Source: Heliopora coerulea
Lineage: Eukaryota > Cnidaria > Anthozoa > Scleralcyonacea > Helioporidae
Assembly (NCBI GenBank): GCA_030142905.1
Contig: JASJOG010000136.1
Span: 1-64,000 of the forward strand
Reading direction: 5' to 3'
Length of the DNA stretch: 64,000 nucleotides
The notes beneath the pieces were generated by a model. That model was given only the letters and a program-made list of their open reading frames with translations, searched no databases and was not told where the DNA came from. The first letter of the stretch is position 1, and the number at the start of each line of letters is the position of its first letter. Below are positions 11,801 to 24,647 of the stretch, one piece after another. The position numbers and the translations under genes were made by a program.

Positions 11801-14800
11801 TTGAAGGTTGGATTACTATAACTTGGTCAAAACGAAGTGCTGAGTTTAACTTTATTTAAAATGTTAACAATCACACAAAATTGTCTGTTTGCATTAAGAC
11901 TGGAAAAACGTATTCATTTGATTAAGTTCTTCTGATGTCGACATTAATTTCGCGCCGATCTTGCTGATATTCAATACGAAATAATGGTTCAAAACCTTGT
12001 AAGACATTACATGGAAAAGGTCACGCTATCGAACCCGTCATCCTGATCAGTAAGAATTCACGCTTTAATGACAGTACAAAAGGAGTGCTGTTCATGCTTT
12101 TTCTAAAGTTTGTTTTTAAAGGAAATCCGCAATATTTTTTCTGAGTTCCCAACAACTTATATTTGTTTTCTGAGTTCCCAACAACAAACTTATATTATAT
12201 GTTTGAGATAACTCGAAATAGAGGAAACACTAGTCATTCAGTCTTGTATTCCCACATAAATTTCTCGTTCTCAAACTTGCAAAGCTATTATTGTTCAACA
12301 AACATGGAAATTGTTTGAGTGTCTTTGTGCTGTAACACAGTAATAGGAACATCATTGACGCCATTTCAACCCCAAAATGCTCAAATCAAAGTATTCTTTC
12401 TAAAAATGTACTCTTGTACATTGAAATTTTGTGCAGGAACAACTTTGCACTTGTGATGGTCGATCGGAAGCAATGTTTAGATAGATCATGAGGTATGGGC
12501 GAGACTGCGAGCCAACAATTAAACGAAACGAGCGTGTAAGTTAAGCAACGAAGATCCTCTGAACTAAGAGGTTTGATCTTGACTTAATAATATACAATGC
12601 AAATGTTATTCTATCTCATCTATTTTTTTTTTCAAATGTATTATTGAATACAATTGAAACCATCGATATGTAAACACCACAACTAATATCAAGGAGTTTC
12701 CGCAACCATCAGCAACCAACAATGTGATCTGGTAAAAAAAAATCCTCTCAAAATGAAGAGAGTGCAAGTGTCATTGTTTTTTATCTCCAGAGTAGTCTAC
12801 ACGCGGTCCTGGTCGTAAACACTACACGATCCCAAGAAATCCCCAAGTTTTTTTGGTTTTTTTCACGATTTCGGGATTAACTGAGTTGAAAACTGTTGGT
12901 GATTTTTGGCGAATAACGTTAAAATGCTGTCTACAACAGCTCGAAAGTGTTTTAAAAAAGAAAAATAACCGATAGAGTTCTTTATAACGTCAATGATACT
13001 TGCTTTTCTCTCTTCTTTTAAATATCAGCTGCGTTGTCTTATTTCCGTCGCGGTCATAGTTTGCGCGTAAACTCGACCTCTTTATTAATCTGATCATCGT
13101 CTGCAATTGCCCTTGGCGTCCAAAGAAGCGGTGTTCCAATGTTTTATGCTTGCAAAAATTCTCTTTTTCGACAATTTTTTCCGTTTTGAAAATCTGTCAT
13201 ACCTACACTTTCCTATGCATGTTTTGCAATCTACGATCTTTTAATTTCTAAAAGCCTGTTTACACGTGTTATTTTGTATTTTGCGATTGTTATCCTGGTG
13301 TATGCAATAAACTTATAACATTCAATGCCGCAAGATATCCGCTTACGATTCGTTGCTGTTTGTCCTAGATGCGCTCGTGAGTTTAACACATACTCCAGGA
13401 TGTCAATCGCAACATGTAACTTCGCAGGTGTAAACAGCCTTTTAAGATGTTCCTTCCGTTTATTATTATGAAAGCTCGACTGATGTTACTCCAAAGACAA
13501 TTTCTGAAAAGAATGCACTACACCACGTCTGTTTGTTGTTTTGTTTGTTGTCGATTATTGGAATTGAGGAGTATTTCTACAGAATCGAGCCACCTATAAA
13601 GAAATTTTTTTTGTACATGAACACAGATGTCCACACAACGTTTCGTCGTTGTGTTTTAGTCTTTGCGTCATATAATCTGCACGACTGTTTTGCTTAACGG
13701 TCACACTGCAGTCGGATTTAACACTTCACGTCAGTCGTCAGTTGACGAGAACCCTCTTACAACTACAAGTATCGTGGCCATAAAAGACAAGTCAACAAAG
13801 TCATTCAGATTAAAGCAGTCGCAGACGGACAAGTCACAAGGCGGTCGCAGCTATTCATGTTGCATTATCGTCATTTAAATTGGCTGATTTCTCAGAGTCA
13901 GGTAAACTACTAAATTGTGATTAAAATAGTTTAACCCTGTTGATCTTCCCGAAAGTAACCCGGACCACTTTTGCTCACAGACAACATCTAAAATTACCAA
14001 TATCGAAAAACGTCCTTCAACAGTGTAAGATTTTGAAGTCTTCAGTCGTTCTGAAAATTCGTAAAGAAAAGCGTAAACTACACAGCATTGTCACTGTTTC
14101 AAGAAAAATAAACGAGTCAATTGACGTGAAATTTTACGCATAAAACTACGAAACTCCAAAGCAGATAGTAGAAACTTTTTCAACATACGGAAAAGCTAGC
14201 AGGAAGGAACTTTTGAGTGAGATACGGAAAATATCGAAAGGTCGATATTTGTTAAACCATTCAATTTGTTTTGGGAAAAAGACAAAATCAGTGTATTTCG
14301 GTGCTTCTGTTCAAAATACTGCCAGGGTACTTTTGTATAGTTTTCAGGAACATATTTAGGACATTTTTGCTCAACGAAGGTCACAGTTTATATTGTATTA
14401 CCCAATCAAACAACTGTTAAGATGGTTCTGTTTGAGGATTATAGACTAAGAAAGAAAGCGAACTGGCATATTGGTGAAAACGCTCTTAGCTTATAAGGTT
14501 TTGTTGGCGTATCATTTTAATTCTAGTAATGATAAGTTGACTGAAGTTACACAGTATAATTAATACCACTTTTAGTTGACAAAACTTGCGTCGAAGCGAA
14601 TATAAAATTAAGGATTCTTTTTGCAACCGTACATTTTCCTTTTTTTATGAGTTTTTGTTATCAAGTTCAGCAGTAGGACCTTAACTTACCATGCACCAGA
14701 TATAACATTTAGTCCTAAGTTATTTCTTGGCAATGGAAGTGTTTTGGCCATTAGAATATTTTTTTTATCGTTCGAGCAGACTATTGCTTCTCGATCAGAT

Positions 14801-15329
14801 ACGTCAGCGCTTGTTGTTCGTTTGTGCATATTTGAGTTGAATAATACTTAGATCGCATCAGATGTCATAAGCATAATGTCACATAGCTTAAAGAAAGCGA
14901 CATTTTCCTCTAACAGATTTCCAGTTCTTAGGACTAAACTAAGCTACAATCTTGGACAAAACCGAATCCGGTTGGATTTTACTGTAAGTACATCGGTAGT
15001 GCAGTAACCCTTACAAAGCAGCTTTAAAACCTTAATTTATACATTAACTCTAAAAAGCGCGTCCCCCCCAAAAAAAAAATCGTGCAAGGCCCCTCAAAAG
15101 TGCGGGGGCCCTGGGACGTGCCCGAAGTGCCCCCCTTAATCCACCACTGTGTCAAACTAAAGAAGTGATAAAAAGATAGCAAAACAAAAGTAAAAGTATA
15201 CGATTGAAGTTAATGATCATGTCCTGTTGACTATATGGAGTATTGATTCATACACTGATACACTATAAACTTATTTAATTCACTTAAAATTACCACAGGA
15301 AACAGTTACTGATCACTATATCAAAGACA
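8836..15329. other. Intergenic region between oxidase paralogs
   Basis: About 6.5 kb with no supported gene. A candidate polyadenylation hexamer AATAAA lies at 9401-9406 and another near 9495. An old direct duplication occupies about 11,040-11,750 and 12,450-13,190 (separate entry). Near 15,060-15,150 the complement reads CAGTGGTGGATTAAGG followed by a G-rich stretch, resembling a solo hAT terminus. Short open frames at 9.8, 13.7 and 13.9 kb have no family signature. Confidence 0.6.
11040..13190. repeat. Diverged direct duplication of about 0.7 kb, offset about 1.4 kb
   Basis: Blocks occur in the same order in both halves: AATCAT...GTATG with GAGTAAGACTGC / GCGAGACTGCG; GAATACAACTGAAACCA at about 11,257 versus GAATACAATTGAAACCA at about 12,645; AATAACGTTAA; TATAACGTCAATG at about 11,539 versus 12,984; and TTATTTCCGTCG(T/C)GGTC, GTAAACTC and ATCTG(C/A/T) blocks. 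The spacing drifts from about 1,390 to 1,445 bp, so indels have accumulated. Non-coding on inspection. Confidence 0.65.
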
Positions 15330-18300
15330 ATGGGGAAGGAAAAACGTGATAAAATGGGAAAGAACTTCAACCCATTTAACTATCTGTGCACTCTCCCTGG
15401 AGCTGAGGATAGGAATTTGATTAGCAAACAATTTTACACCATGCTTGTGAAATTTGGCTTGGCTTTTATGTACGACCATAACCTTGACGTTATTGATGAT
15501 TCACCCGTCCTAACATCAGCTGAAAGAAGCGCTGGACCTACTGAAGAAAGACAGACCAGCAATCCCAAGACGGTGGTCATCATTGGGGCTGGAATAGCTG
15601 GTCTTGCTGCAGCGTATGAATTGAAACGAGCAGGACATAAAGTAAGTGCTAAAGATTTGTCAGTAGTTTCTTCATAATTTAATATGTTTTAATTAAACAG
15701 CATGTGGACATTCATTTGTCATTTCAGAACAAGTTATTATCATCCAACCTTGTTTCGATGAGCACAAACAACATAGAATAGAACAGAATAGAATAGAGTA
15801 GAATAGAGTAGAGTAGAGTAGAGTAGAGTAGAGTAGAGTAGAGTAGAGTAGAGTAGAGTAGAGTAGAGTAGAGTAGAGTAGAGTAGAGTAGAGCAGAGCA
15901 GAGTAGAATAGAATAACTTATTTACACTCGTAATTTTTCAAGAATAATATTACAAAAAGGAAAAGGTAAAAGTATGAATAATGGCCACCTACAAATAACC
16001 CTGAAAGGCTAGTCAGAAACAATGCCATTGACGTGTACAAATGCAAAATTATCGAGTCTTTCATTCAGATCAATGTTAATGTTTTTGTCTGACCTCTTGG
16101 TTTCCTGTGCGGAAACACTCTTCAGAGACGTTAGTGAATGATGCCGGTTGGTAGTTAAGTTTTTCTTACGTCAGCTTCATGTCGACTTGTTTTCCTGCGT
16201 GGGATCTCGCGTGACGAATGATTTTGATCTCTCAGAAGTCTCGAATATGTTTGGGACAGTTCGTGGCAAACATTGATGACGCACTTTTCGAGATTCGTGT
16301 ACCACAAATAACCACTAATGAATCCCTGAGATATGTTGTCAGGTCCACAATATTGTAAAGTTTTCTAGACCCTGGTTAAATCTTTTTTTTTTTTTTTTTG
16401 AAACATGTGTTGTGGGCATCTGGTTTTCGATATCGTGCCAACTCAACGAATAACTCAATCTTGTTGTATCGCTTTTGAACATCCGTCATTTGTTTGACAG
16501 GTCATCATTGCCGAAAGGCAAGAAAGGGTTGCTGGAAGAATCAAGACACTGAGGTTTCAGTTCGACCAGAAAGGACTGTCCGGAGAAGGTATTGACGTAA
16601 CTGGCAAACGTCATCGCAACGCTTCTCTTTGTGCTATTCCGTTACCATTAAATATCTTGACATTTATGTGATGAATTCACCTTGCAGATCTTTGTACACA
16701 TCTCTGACAGATTTCCAGGAGGTCTCCCCTCGACGACTAAAATCGTCAGGCGGTTAGCAAGAGCAAAATTAATAAGTTGATCGATGAGTGTTCGCGAAAT
16801 GGCAATCAATGCCAGTTAAAGGATCAAAAGGCAATAGGATCATGTGTTTTTGAAAACAAAACAACAGATCTTTTTTAGTCAACTGCGGACACCTTTTCAC
16901 AATATCTGAATCACGGACAGCAGTGGCACAGTAACAGACACACTGTACTTAATTTGCCTTTGTCCTTAATTTCAGCGGGAGCTATGCGTATACCAATAAA
17001 GAATCGCCATTACTTAACTGATGCTTACGTGGACAAGTTCAGATTGGAGAAAACTCCATTCTTTAACAATGATCCGGCTGGAAATTGCTTTTACAAGGTC
17101 CAAGGCGAAACAGTAAGAATAAGCGGTAAGGGAGTTATGGTGCGTTTCTCCATTACGGGATCAATGTGAGATCTTGTCGCACTAAAGACGATTCTCAAAA
17201 GCAAAATGTCAATTAAGAAATATCGCTGAAAGAACGCCACAATAATTTCTCCTCGAGCCTAATTAGAATAATTGGGTGAGACGATTTTCCGTTAATCCAT
17301 GCATTTAAAAGTAATCTAATCCTTGAAAAATTTTGTTCAGGCCAGTTTTGGGATTCGAATTTCTTGACGCATTTTTACAGGCTAAAGATCTCACTTCAAG
17401 AGAACAGAAGAAAGTTGCAGAATGTTAGTTATTTTATTTCATAGGAAGAAGTACTTTTTTTTTAAAGAATAAAACTGTTAGATTGTGGCACAGGTTTAAA
17501 AGAACTTCAGAAAGTTGAGTTTCTTATATATTTTTTCTTTTTGAAATACACGCCAAACTAGCTGGTAAAATTGGGCAACCAATTTTAAATCAAATGTGGC
17601 AATAATCATGTCAAACATTACTAAAGAGATAAAGATTGCGATCAATATTTCGAGCCTATTCTATAACGTTCAGTGGTCTCTCATACCTTTGCTTAATAAA
17701 CTACATGCATTCTTTATCAAATCACCACAATGCTCTGTCAGACTCGGGTCTCAAATGACTTTTTTTCAAAGCAACAGTGAAAACAAGAGTTATCACCGAC
17801 TCATCACATTACTAGTTCGTACAAACGTTCAACTTTTTATGTCGTCTTTTTTAAGATTTCCAAGGAGATGCTGGTCCGGCAGCAAAGAAAAGAGCAAGAG
17901 CCTTATGCAACAAACTGTGGCCAGGATGGGACGAAAAAATAAAGAATCGAGTCCCAGAAATCAACGACATATGTAAGTTGTATCACTGCAAACGTTACAA
18001 AGATACTGAGAGCAAATTAAGCCCAGACACCTTTCAGAGATCTAGAATACCATGCAGGTTATCTGAGCCCGAATATGCACGGATACTGCAAACACCCGTG
18101 TCCATTCTACAAGTGCACCAATAGGGGACCAGGGTTTGCGGTTCCCCTCGACGTCATTCTTTAGTGTTTTGGCTATTCGTAAGATTCATTCACTCATTAG
18201 TTTAAAAACTGGTGATGTGAATTCGCTTAATGACAATTGCGGTATTGGCCAGTAGATATATTTTTCTAATTCATTAATATTTCATAAAGCAGAAATAAAA

Positions 18301-19870
18301 GAAATACATAATTAACTAGTATTGAGAAATCGGAGGAAGATTACAGCTGAATTTTGCAAACATTCGGCTGGATTTTCGCCTAAAATACTGGTTCGTTTGA
18401 GAAATAATTTCAAACATTCGTTAAATGTTCTTCCTCCGATTTTAGATACCTCAAAACTCGTTAAAAAAGGTCGGCTTTGCCTTGTTTTTAAACTTTTTTC
18501 TCTGTATTAAGAAATCGGAGGAAGAACACCAACTTTTGTTTGAAAAAGTACTTGGAATTCCTTTGCATTTTTTGTAATATATTTCAAATATATAATCAAT
18601 ATTAGTATATGTGTGAAGCGCAAGTTTGGCATAAATTCCAGAATTTGACTAATAAGAATAAATTTAACGGAGTAAATGTACAAATCAATCCCTCGCCAGG
18701 AAAAAGGTTATTGGTGATCTTTCTGATCCTTTTCCAGTGGAATATTTCCATCTCACAATGAAGGAAGTCGAAGAAGACGCGCCCCCGCCGTTCAAGCCAG
18801 GAGATGACGTAGAGGAGTACACTGAACAGTGGCAGAGATGGATGATGCGATGGAGTTCCCTGTCACTTCTGGATTACCTCAGATCTGACATCGGCCTGAA
18901 AGAAAAGTCCCAAACACCGCTCAGACCTTGGCCAAAAGAAGCAATCCATGGCCTCTGCGTTCTTAATTACATGCCCACAATTTATTCATCTGTGGCGACT
19001 GCAATGGCTGAAGAGGTTGGGGAATGGTGGACGCCGGAAATGTATACTCTGAAGAACGGAATGGAACAACTTCCGGAGGCCTTTGTGAGACATGGCATCC
19101 CATTCAGCTTAGAAGAAGACATTCAATATGGCCTGACCGTTAAGAAAGTGGAATGGAAGCGAAAAGATGACAAACCTGTGAGAGTATCGGGGCGACAAAC
19201 CCGTACGGGAAATGAGTTCCATTTTGATGCCGACGCAACCATAGTTACCCTACCACTGAATATAGTCCGTCACATGGAGTTTGAGCCCTTCTTTCCTCAG
19301 CATATAAACGATGCTATCGCTGGCATCAATTATATGCCTTCCACCAAAATCTTTCTTGGATTCCGTGAAAGATTCTGGAAGAACACCGACTTCCCTGTGC
19401 AAAATGGTGGAATATCGAAAACTAATTTACCCATAAGCCAGATCGTGTATCCCAAGAACATCGAGGACACAGACCGCGGGGTGTTGATGATTTACACTTG
19501 GGGAAAAGAGGCTCTTCTGTTTGGGTCGCAATCAGAAGACCAAGCAATCACCGAAGCTTTGGAAGAAGTTCAAACGGTTTACAAAGATCTATTCCCAAAA
19601 GGCCACAGTTCATCAAAAGTTACTGATTGCTTCGAGGTAGGCGCCGTTCAAGCGTGGCACAATGATTCGTCCGCGGAAGGTGCGTTTGTTCAGCTGCTGC
19701 CACACAGCTATATGCTCAATCTGCGCAGTCTGCTCGACCCGACAGAGATCCGCCCAGTCTACATTGGAGGAGAGGCAACCTCGTTTGCAAATGGTTGGAT
19801 TCAAGGTGCTTTGGAGTCGGGCCTTAGAGCTGCTTGGCAATTCTACAAATTCAACGAGAACTGGGCCTGA
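15330..19870 (+). CDS. L-amino-acid oxidase (FAD amine oxidase family), paralog 2, five coding exons
   Basis: Second copy of the oxidase. Proposed exons are 15330-15641, 16501-16588, 16976-17125, 17856-17972 and 18738-19870, giving 599 residues. Phases are the same as in paralog 1 (0,1,1,1). Exons 2 and 3 have the same length; exon 4 is 15 nt shorter. The FAD motif GAGIAG is in exon 1, RVAGRIKT follows in exon 2 (Gly to Ala at the first G of the usual GGR), AGAMRIPIKNRHYLTDAYV is in exon 3, and FANGWIQGALESGLRAAWQF is at the C-terminus. The reaction should be the same as for paralog 1, giving H2O2 and ammonia. No signal peptide is evident at the chosen Met. The open frame is clean, with no internal stops. 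Substrate preference and antimicrobial role are inferred from the family. Confidence 0.88.
15642..16500. other. Intron 1 of paralog 2, with (GAGTA)n microsatellite
   Basis: About 135 bp (15,778-15,915) are tandem GAATA then GAGTA pentamers. The rest is non-coding, with a T run at 16,383-16,399. It ends in TTTGACAG before exon 2. Confidence 0.85.
16589..16975. other. Intron 2 of paralog 2, nothing further seen
   Basis: Non-coding AT-rich sequence between GT at 16,589 and TTTCAG at 16,970-16,975. It is much shorter than intron 2 of paralog 1 and lacks the hammerhead repeat. Confidence 0.6.
17126..17855. other. Intron 3 of paralog 2, nothing further seen
   Basis: Non-coding. The open frame from 17,596 runs through the acceptor into exon 4 and its upstream part is intron. 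Confidence 0.6.
17973..18737. repeat. Intron 4 of paralog 2 with AATCGGAGGAAGA repeats
   Basis: The motif AATCGGAGGAAGA occurs near 18,328 and 18,513 in direct orientation and near 18,430 inverted (TCTTCCTCCGATT), so the intron can fold. Nothing else recognised. It ends in TTTTCCAG. Confidence 0.6.
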
Positions 19871-19911
19871 AAAAACATGTAATCCTGTTTACAGTCGCCA
19901 CAATAGGTGAT

Positions 19912-19917
19912 AATAAA
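19912..19917 (+). promoter_or_regulatory. Polyadenylation signal AATAAA
   Basis: Canonical hexamer about 40 bp after the stop codon of oxidase paralog 2, a plausible 3' end signal. Confidence 0.55.
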
Positions 19918-20199
19918 TGCCAAAACTTCTTTCAATCAGTTCAATCTTGTCATTTAGTCAGGAAAGCGGCCAGGATCTCCTCAGGAAAGCTCTCTGTCAG
20001 AGCAGCAACTTCGAGCAACCATCGATTTTTTTCATTTCGAAAACTGTTGAAAGATGTGTTTCAACTTGAAATGTTGTCCAAAAAGCAAGTTTGGTTCTTT
20101 TTCAGTTTTATTCCTTGGAATAAAGGTACTTTTTCCCAACGAAAGGGAAGGATAGTTTCCCCTTCCTTTAGTCGCTCTTTTCGATTTAGGCTCGTGGTT

Positions 20200-20645
20200 A
20201 AGTTAGACTACGTTCACACGTTTACCTTTTCAAATTTATGCGTTTTCATTTAAATGAAAACGCTTCAAATTGATTGCGTCCACACCAGTGTTTTCGCGTC
20301 GTATTCTCCTGTCCACAAGACAACGCTGAAAACGATGGGAGTTTTAATTGAATTATGTCTGGCCAATCAAAGTCACTAATCTTGATAGTGGTCTTCATGT
20401 TAGAGAACTGGGTCCAACACCGTTTTCAAAAGTCTCAGTTTTTGTCTGTCCACACGAAAAGGAAGCGTTTTCAAAAGTCTCCGTTTTCAAAAGTCTCTAC
20501 TTTCAAAGGCGTTTTCAAAATTCTTCGTTTTTTGGTGAAAACGATTCCACCCACTCATCGTTTACGTGTGGACGGAAGGCTAAAACGGATAAAAATGTCT
20601 ACGTTTTCCTACGAAAACGCATACTTGTGGATGGGGCCTTAGGGA
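20200..20645. repeat. AAAACG-rich non-autonomous repeat
   Basis: Contains multiple GTTTTCAAAAGTCTC-type units and ends with GTGGATGGGGCCTTA, opposite an ACGTTCACACGTTTACC start. This is the look of short 'GTGGACGGGGCC' DNA elements seen in many animal genomes. The open frames at 20.35-20.67 kb are repeat readings, Phe/Lys/Ser-rich, and not genes. Confidence 0.55.
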
Positions 20646-20898
20646 GTGCCTCCACGTGTAGCCTCCTCTGATCTGTTGACCTATTAAGTGTTTTTTAATA
20701 ATAATAATAATAATAATATTTAATCAGGGTATTCATTCACCCAAGGGTGTTTTTCGATGAAGCCCTGCAAAGAGTTATTTAAAATACTAAATATACATAT
20801 AAAATAAGACACACTTTACAGGTAAAAAATTAGGTATCGGATACAATAGTCAATTCAGATTAGTCCAAGTCAAACAATCGGAAATACTATTATAAAAA

Positions 20899-21396
20899 TT
20901 AGTTTAAAATCAATTGTTTTCCTTTAAAAGCTTTAAAATTTGAAACACTTCTGAGCTCAAGGTCTAATTCATTCCAATCTTTTGCAGCATGAAAAGCAAA
21001 GCGTTGCTTTCCCCATTCCGTTTTAGCTTTGGGCAGGTGAAGGTTATTCTTCCCACGGGTTGAGAAACTATGTACCATACTATTTTTTATGATGTCAAAT
21101 TCCACTTCCATAAGATCATTTAGGCACTTGTAAACAGCAACACAGCGATGTCGTCGGCGCCTTATTAATAAAGGCGTCCAATGCAAATTTTGAAGAGCAT
21201 CAATGGCTGAATACATAATCGACAAACCCAATATAACTTTCGCTGCTTTATTTTGGATAATCTGCCAGTCCTCCATTAGAGTTTTGTTATTTTTATCACC
21301 CCAGACTAAATCTCCATAGTCCATCAAAGAAAGAACTATTGAGTTGTAAAGAGTCACAAGTTCTTGTTTGGGTAAAATATGGCGAACTTGCTTCAA
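20899..21396 (-). pseudogene. LINE reverse transcriptase, C-terminal segment
   Basis: About 165 codons of the post-RT region typical of these elements (LYNSIVLSLMDYGDLVWG, then IIQNKAAKVILG). It is out of frame with the RT segment upstream. The stretch between them (21,397-21,535) reads as continuing RT homology (TTTKYLGIVIHENMTWGDHI), showing frameshifts and a stop and not a separate gene. Confidence 0.85.
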
Positions 21397-21535
21397 AATC
21401 CCTATTCGCCTATTTACCTAGGAGCAAACAGTTCTGATATGATCGCCCCATGTCATATTCTCATGGATCACTATACCAAGATATTTCGTGGTGGTTGATC
21501 GTTTAATTTGCTTCCCCTGAACAACAAGTCTCATC

Positions 21536-22873
21536 TCACCACAAAGTTTTTAGCTTGCGCGGGCCACCAATAAGAAGGAAGCTAGATTTCTCCAAATTTA
21601 ATGTCAGCAAGTTTGAATTAAACCAGTTCGTTATGTTCGCCAAACCAGTATTTAGTTTCGATTCAACATCTTTTATCGTAGAAGATGAATAATATATGAC
21701 AGTGTCATCAGCATAAAGCACCAAATTACTAAAGTCGAGGCAATGGGGCAGATCATTCATATACATTAAAAACAGAAGAGGTCCCAGAATACTTCCCTGT
21801 GGTACTCCCACCGGCACTTCCATTAAAGACGACCTCTTATTTTCTATCACTGTGGCATTTAATCGAATTGCTAAGTAGGACCGAAACCAAGTCACTGTGT
21901 TATCTGACAATCCAGAAGTAAGCAGTTTTTGAAGCAGTAACTCGTGGTCCACGGTGTCAAACGCCTTACTTACATCGAGAAAGGCAGCTCCGGTTACTTT
22001 ACCTGCATCCATTGAGGCCAGAATTTTGTCAGTTATATGAATTAAGGCAGCATCTGTTGATCTTTTAGCCCGAAAACCAAATTGCTCCTTGGCAAGAATC
22101 TTGTTAGTAAGAAGATATTCGTATAATTGATCGTAAACTGCTCGCTCAAGTAATTTACTGATCACCGGAAGTATAGTTATAGGTCTGTAATTATTTACAT
22201 CTGTCCGATCGCCTTGTTTGTAAAGTGCTGTAATTCTACCGATTTTCCATGAACTAGGGAAAGAGGCTAAAGTAAGCGATCTATTGAAAAGTTTTGCTAA
22301 ACTTGTTGCTATTACAGAAGAGGCATCTTTTAACAAGCGGGCACTGATCCGGTCAGACCCAATCGCTTTGTTCTTTTGAAGACAACTCAAATGTTTTTCA
22401 ACACATTCAGCTGGTATAGGTACAAAGTGAAATTGTTCTGTATTGCAAATGTCGTCGCTTGGTACAGTTATCGTAGAAATGGTACTATATACTGATTTGA
22501 GCTTCTCGGCCAGAATATTTCCAATAGTGCAAAAATAAGTGTTCAGTTTTTCTGATATCGATTGAACATCAGTATAACAAACACCGTCTGAGACAATGCA
22601 TGTAGGAGTTGATTTATTATTACGACCGGTCACTTCGTTAATGCATTTCCATAGTTTGTCTGGTTTTGCCTTATTTTGATCTATAAGTTCCTTGTAATAT
22701 TCTACTTTGTGTCGCTTCATTTCACATTTCACAAACGACTTTAATTTCTTATATTCATTCCAATCTTCAACTCCCTTCGTTTTAACTGCCCGACGATGAT
22801 AGTAGCCTCGGCCACGCATTGCTTTCCTAAGTTCGGTATTCATCCACGGCACTTGGAGGCCTTTTACACGCAT
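21536..22873 (-). pseudogene. LINE reverse transcriptase domain
   Basis: 445 codons. RT blocks are visible in order: NYRPITILPVISKLLERAVY, KEQFGFRAKRSTDAAL, AAFLDVSKAFDTVDHELLL (metal-binding Asp), GVPQGSILGPLLFLMYMNDL, and the catalytic YADDT box (NLVLYADDTVIYY). The catalytic core is intact. A frameshift separates it from the endonuclease segment; homology in another frame (WSNTFNTIADLNLPFKTMRV) bridges the gap. It would copy LINE RNA at nicked target DNA. Confidence 0.92.
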
Positions 22874-22958
22874 TGTTTTAAATGGGAGATTGAGATCAGC
22901 AATTGTATTAAACGTATTGGACCAATTAATTGCTGCTTCATCAACATTCTCACTGTTA

Positions 22959-23660
22959 TCAATAACGATTTATTGTATTGTAATAAGGGTATTCTAGCGT
23001 TTTGGGTGTTGCCTTAGAAACGCCTGATTTTACAATACAAAAAATAATAAGGTGGTCACTAATGGATGAAGTTATTGCACCACAGGCCACGATCCGGTGA
23101 TTATTGTTTACAAACAGTAGGTCTATGGCAGATTTCGTTGATTCCGTAATCCGAGTTGGAATAGTTATTAATTGTTCCAAGTCAGCACTAATTGCAAAAT
23201 TCTTTAGCTTTCTTCTTGGCCGTGCTGATTGCACAGCTTTACTTGAAGTCAAAAAATCAACATTGAAATCCCCTGTTAACAAAATTTCGTAATTTGTAGA
23301 AACGTTTAACAAGCTTTTCTCTAATTCTTCGATACTACGATCAAAAAGAGCATAGGGTGCACGATAAACACAGCCTATAAGCATTGTCTTAGCCTTAGGT
23401 TTACAGATTTCGACCCAACAGCTTTCAATATATGTAGTAGCGATGTCTTCACGATGCCTAAAAGGTACACCATTTCGAATATACATCATCGTTCCCCCTC
23501 CACGTTTGTTCTGTCCTCTATCCTGTCTTAAGACATCATATCCGGGAATAGACATTTCACAATCGTGTACAGAGTTTTCTAACCAGGATTTGGATAGTGT
23601 CAAAACGTCAAAGGAACTTTGTTCTAGCAATAGGCGAAGGTCGTCAGTCTTATTTCGCAC
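22959..23660 (-). pseudogene. LINE apurinic-type endonuclease domain
   Basis: About 233 codons, with the homologous N-terminus (GHLNIRSVRNK) extending a little upstream of the Met. Visible motifs are SKSWLENSV (Glu region), YRAP, TGDFNVDFL (catalytic Asp/Asn) and the C-terminal SDHLIIFC (catalytic Asp-His). This nuclease nicks target DNA for reverse transcription. The frame ends just before the RT segment because of an indel. Confidence 0.88.
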
Positions 23661-23720
23661 ACTCCGTATATTGAGATGCCCAACTTTAAAGCCCTTACCT
23701 TCGGCATTTCATCATACATT

Positions 23721-24645
23721 TCAGCTAGCGTGGCAGGTCCAGGTTGAGTTTCGATATCATTTGCCAAAAGTAAGAGCATTGCAGCAATTTGAGTCTTCAA
23801 ATATAAGCGAATTTCAATGGCTAATTTCGCTGATGGTGATGGCGAATGCGTCTTCGTCGCCTTATTTTTTAAATGTCAGGCAAATATTGGCGTAGATTCC
23901 ATCATGGCAGCTTCAGAGGCATACAATATAGCAGAACGCTTTCTTTCACTCACTAGCCAACGATCTGCAAGCAATGGCTTAGCAAACATGCCCTGTTTCA
24001 ACATATGACATGAATAGATATATGGATGTATACATGTATAGATGTCACATGGTAAAACAGGGTAGATTACAGTCAAAGCTCTCCCCGCCGACTCTCTGTT
24101 TTACCAACCGATCCACAAACAACCCGAGGTGACGCAATCTGCTCCTTGGATGACCAGCCCTTGATTCCAAGATTGCCACGTGCATGCAAGCGACGAGGCA
24201 GGGATGAAGCCGGCGAAAGAAAATAACGTTAACTCTAATGGCGGGTGGACACGCCTTTTTAACCTCCGCTATTTTTGTAATATTCAGCACCTCTTTCTGG
24301 AATTCTTCCTCGAACGAGAGTTTCTTTGGTTGCCCTCGACATTGGGCATCTTTGGTTGCCTCTTCAGAAAACGCCTTCAATTATTTACGAGCGCTCTACA
24401 GGACATACGTAGATGATGTAGTGTTTACTATTGAATCACATAGCGGCCATGTTAAACTTGGGAAGCTTCGGCACCTGAGGTATCTTTCTGGAGGTAAGAG
24501 ATATTATCCCAATGGAATTTGTTCGTTTAATCTTGTCGCGAGCGAGGATCCAGGCGGGAATCTCAATTTCAGAACAAATATTAATGCCCAGCAAAGTACA
24601 CGCAATAAGGCCATGATTTGTAAAAGAAATAAGTTTATTAACAGG
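23721..24645. other. Gap between LINE and Penelope element, no gene recognised
   Basis: Small open frames occur on both strands (for example 24,045-24,380 minus) without recognisable domains. It may include LINE 5' sequence. Confidence 0.45.
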
Positions 24646-24647
24646 AC

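Larger units (their letters stand above)
20697..23720 (-). mobile_element. LINE retrotransposon with endonuclease and reverse transcriptase, 3' (ATT)n tail
   Basis: Minus-strand non-LTR retrotransposon. It runs from an apurinic-type endonuclease domain near 23.7 kb to a microsatellite tail (AATAAT repeats at 20,697-20,718), the usual 3' end of CR1/L2/jockey-type LINEs. Coding is in three frame-shifted pieces (below), so this copy is dead but not old. No convincing ORF1 was found upstream, so it is 5' truncated or diverged there. Confidence 0.9.

Noticed and set aside
13663..14143. Two small plus-strand open frames in the intergenic region
   Set aside because: About 70 codons each, no homology pattern, no splice partners, composition like surrounding DNA.
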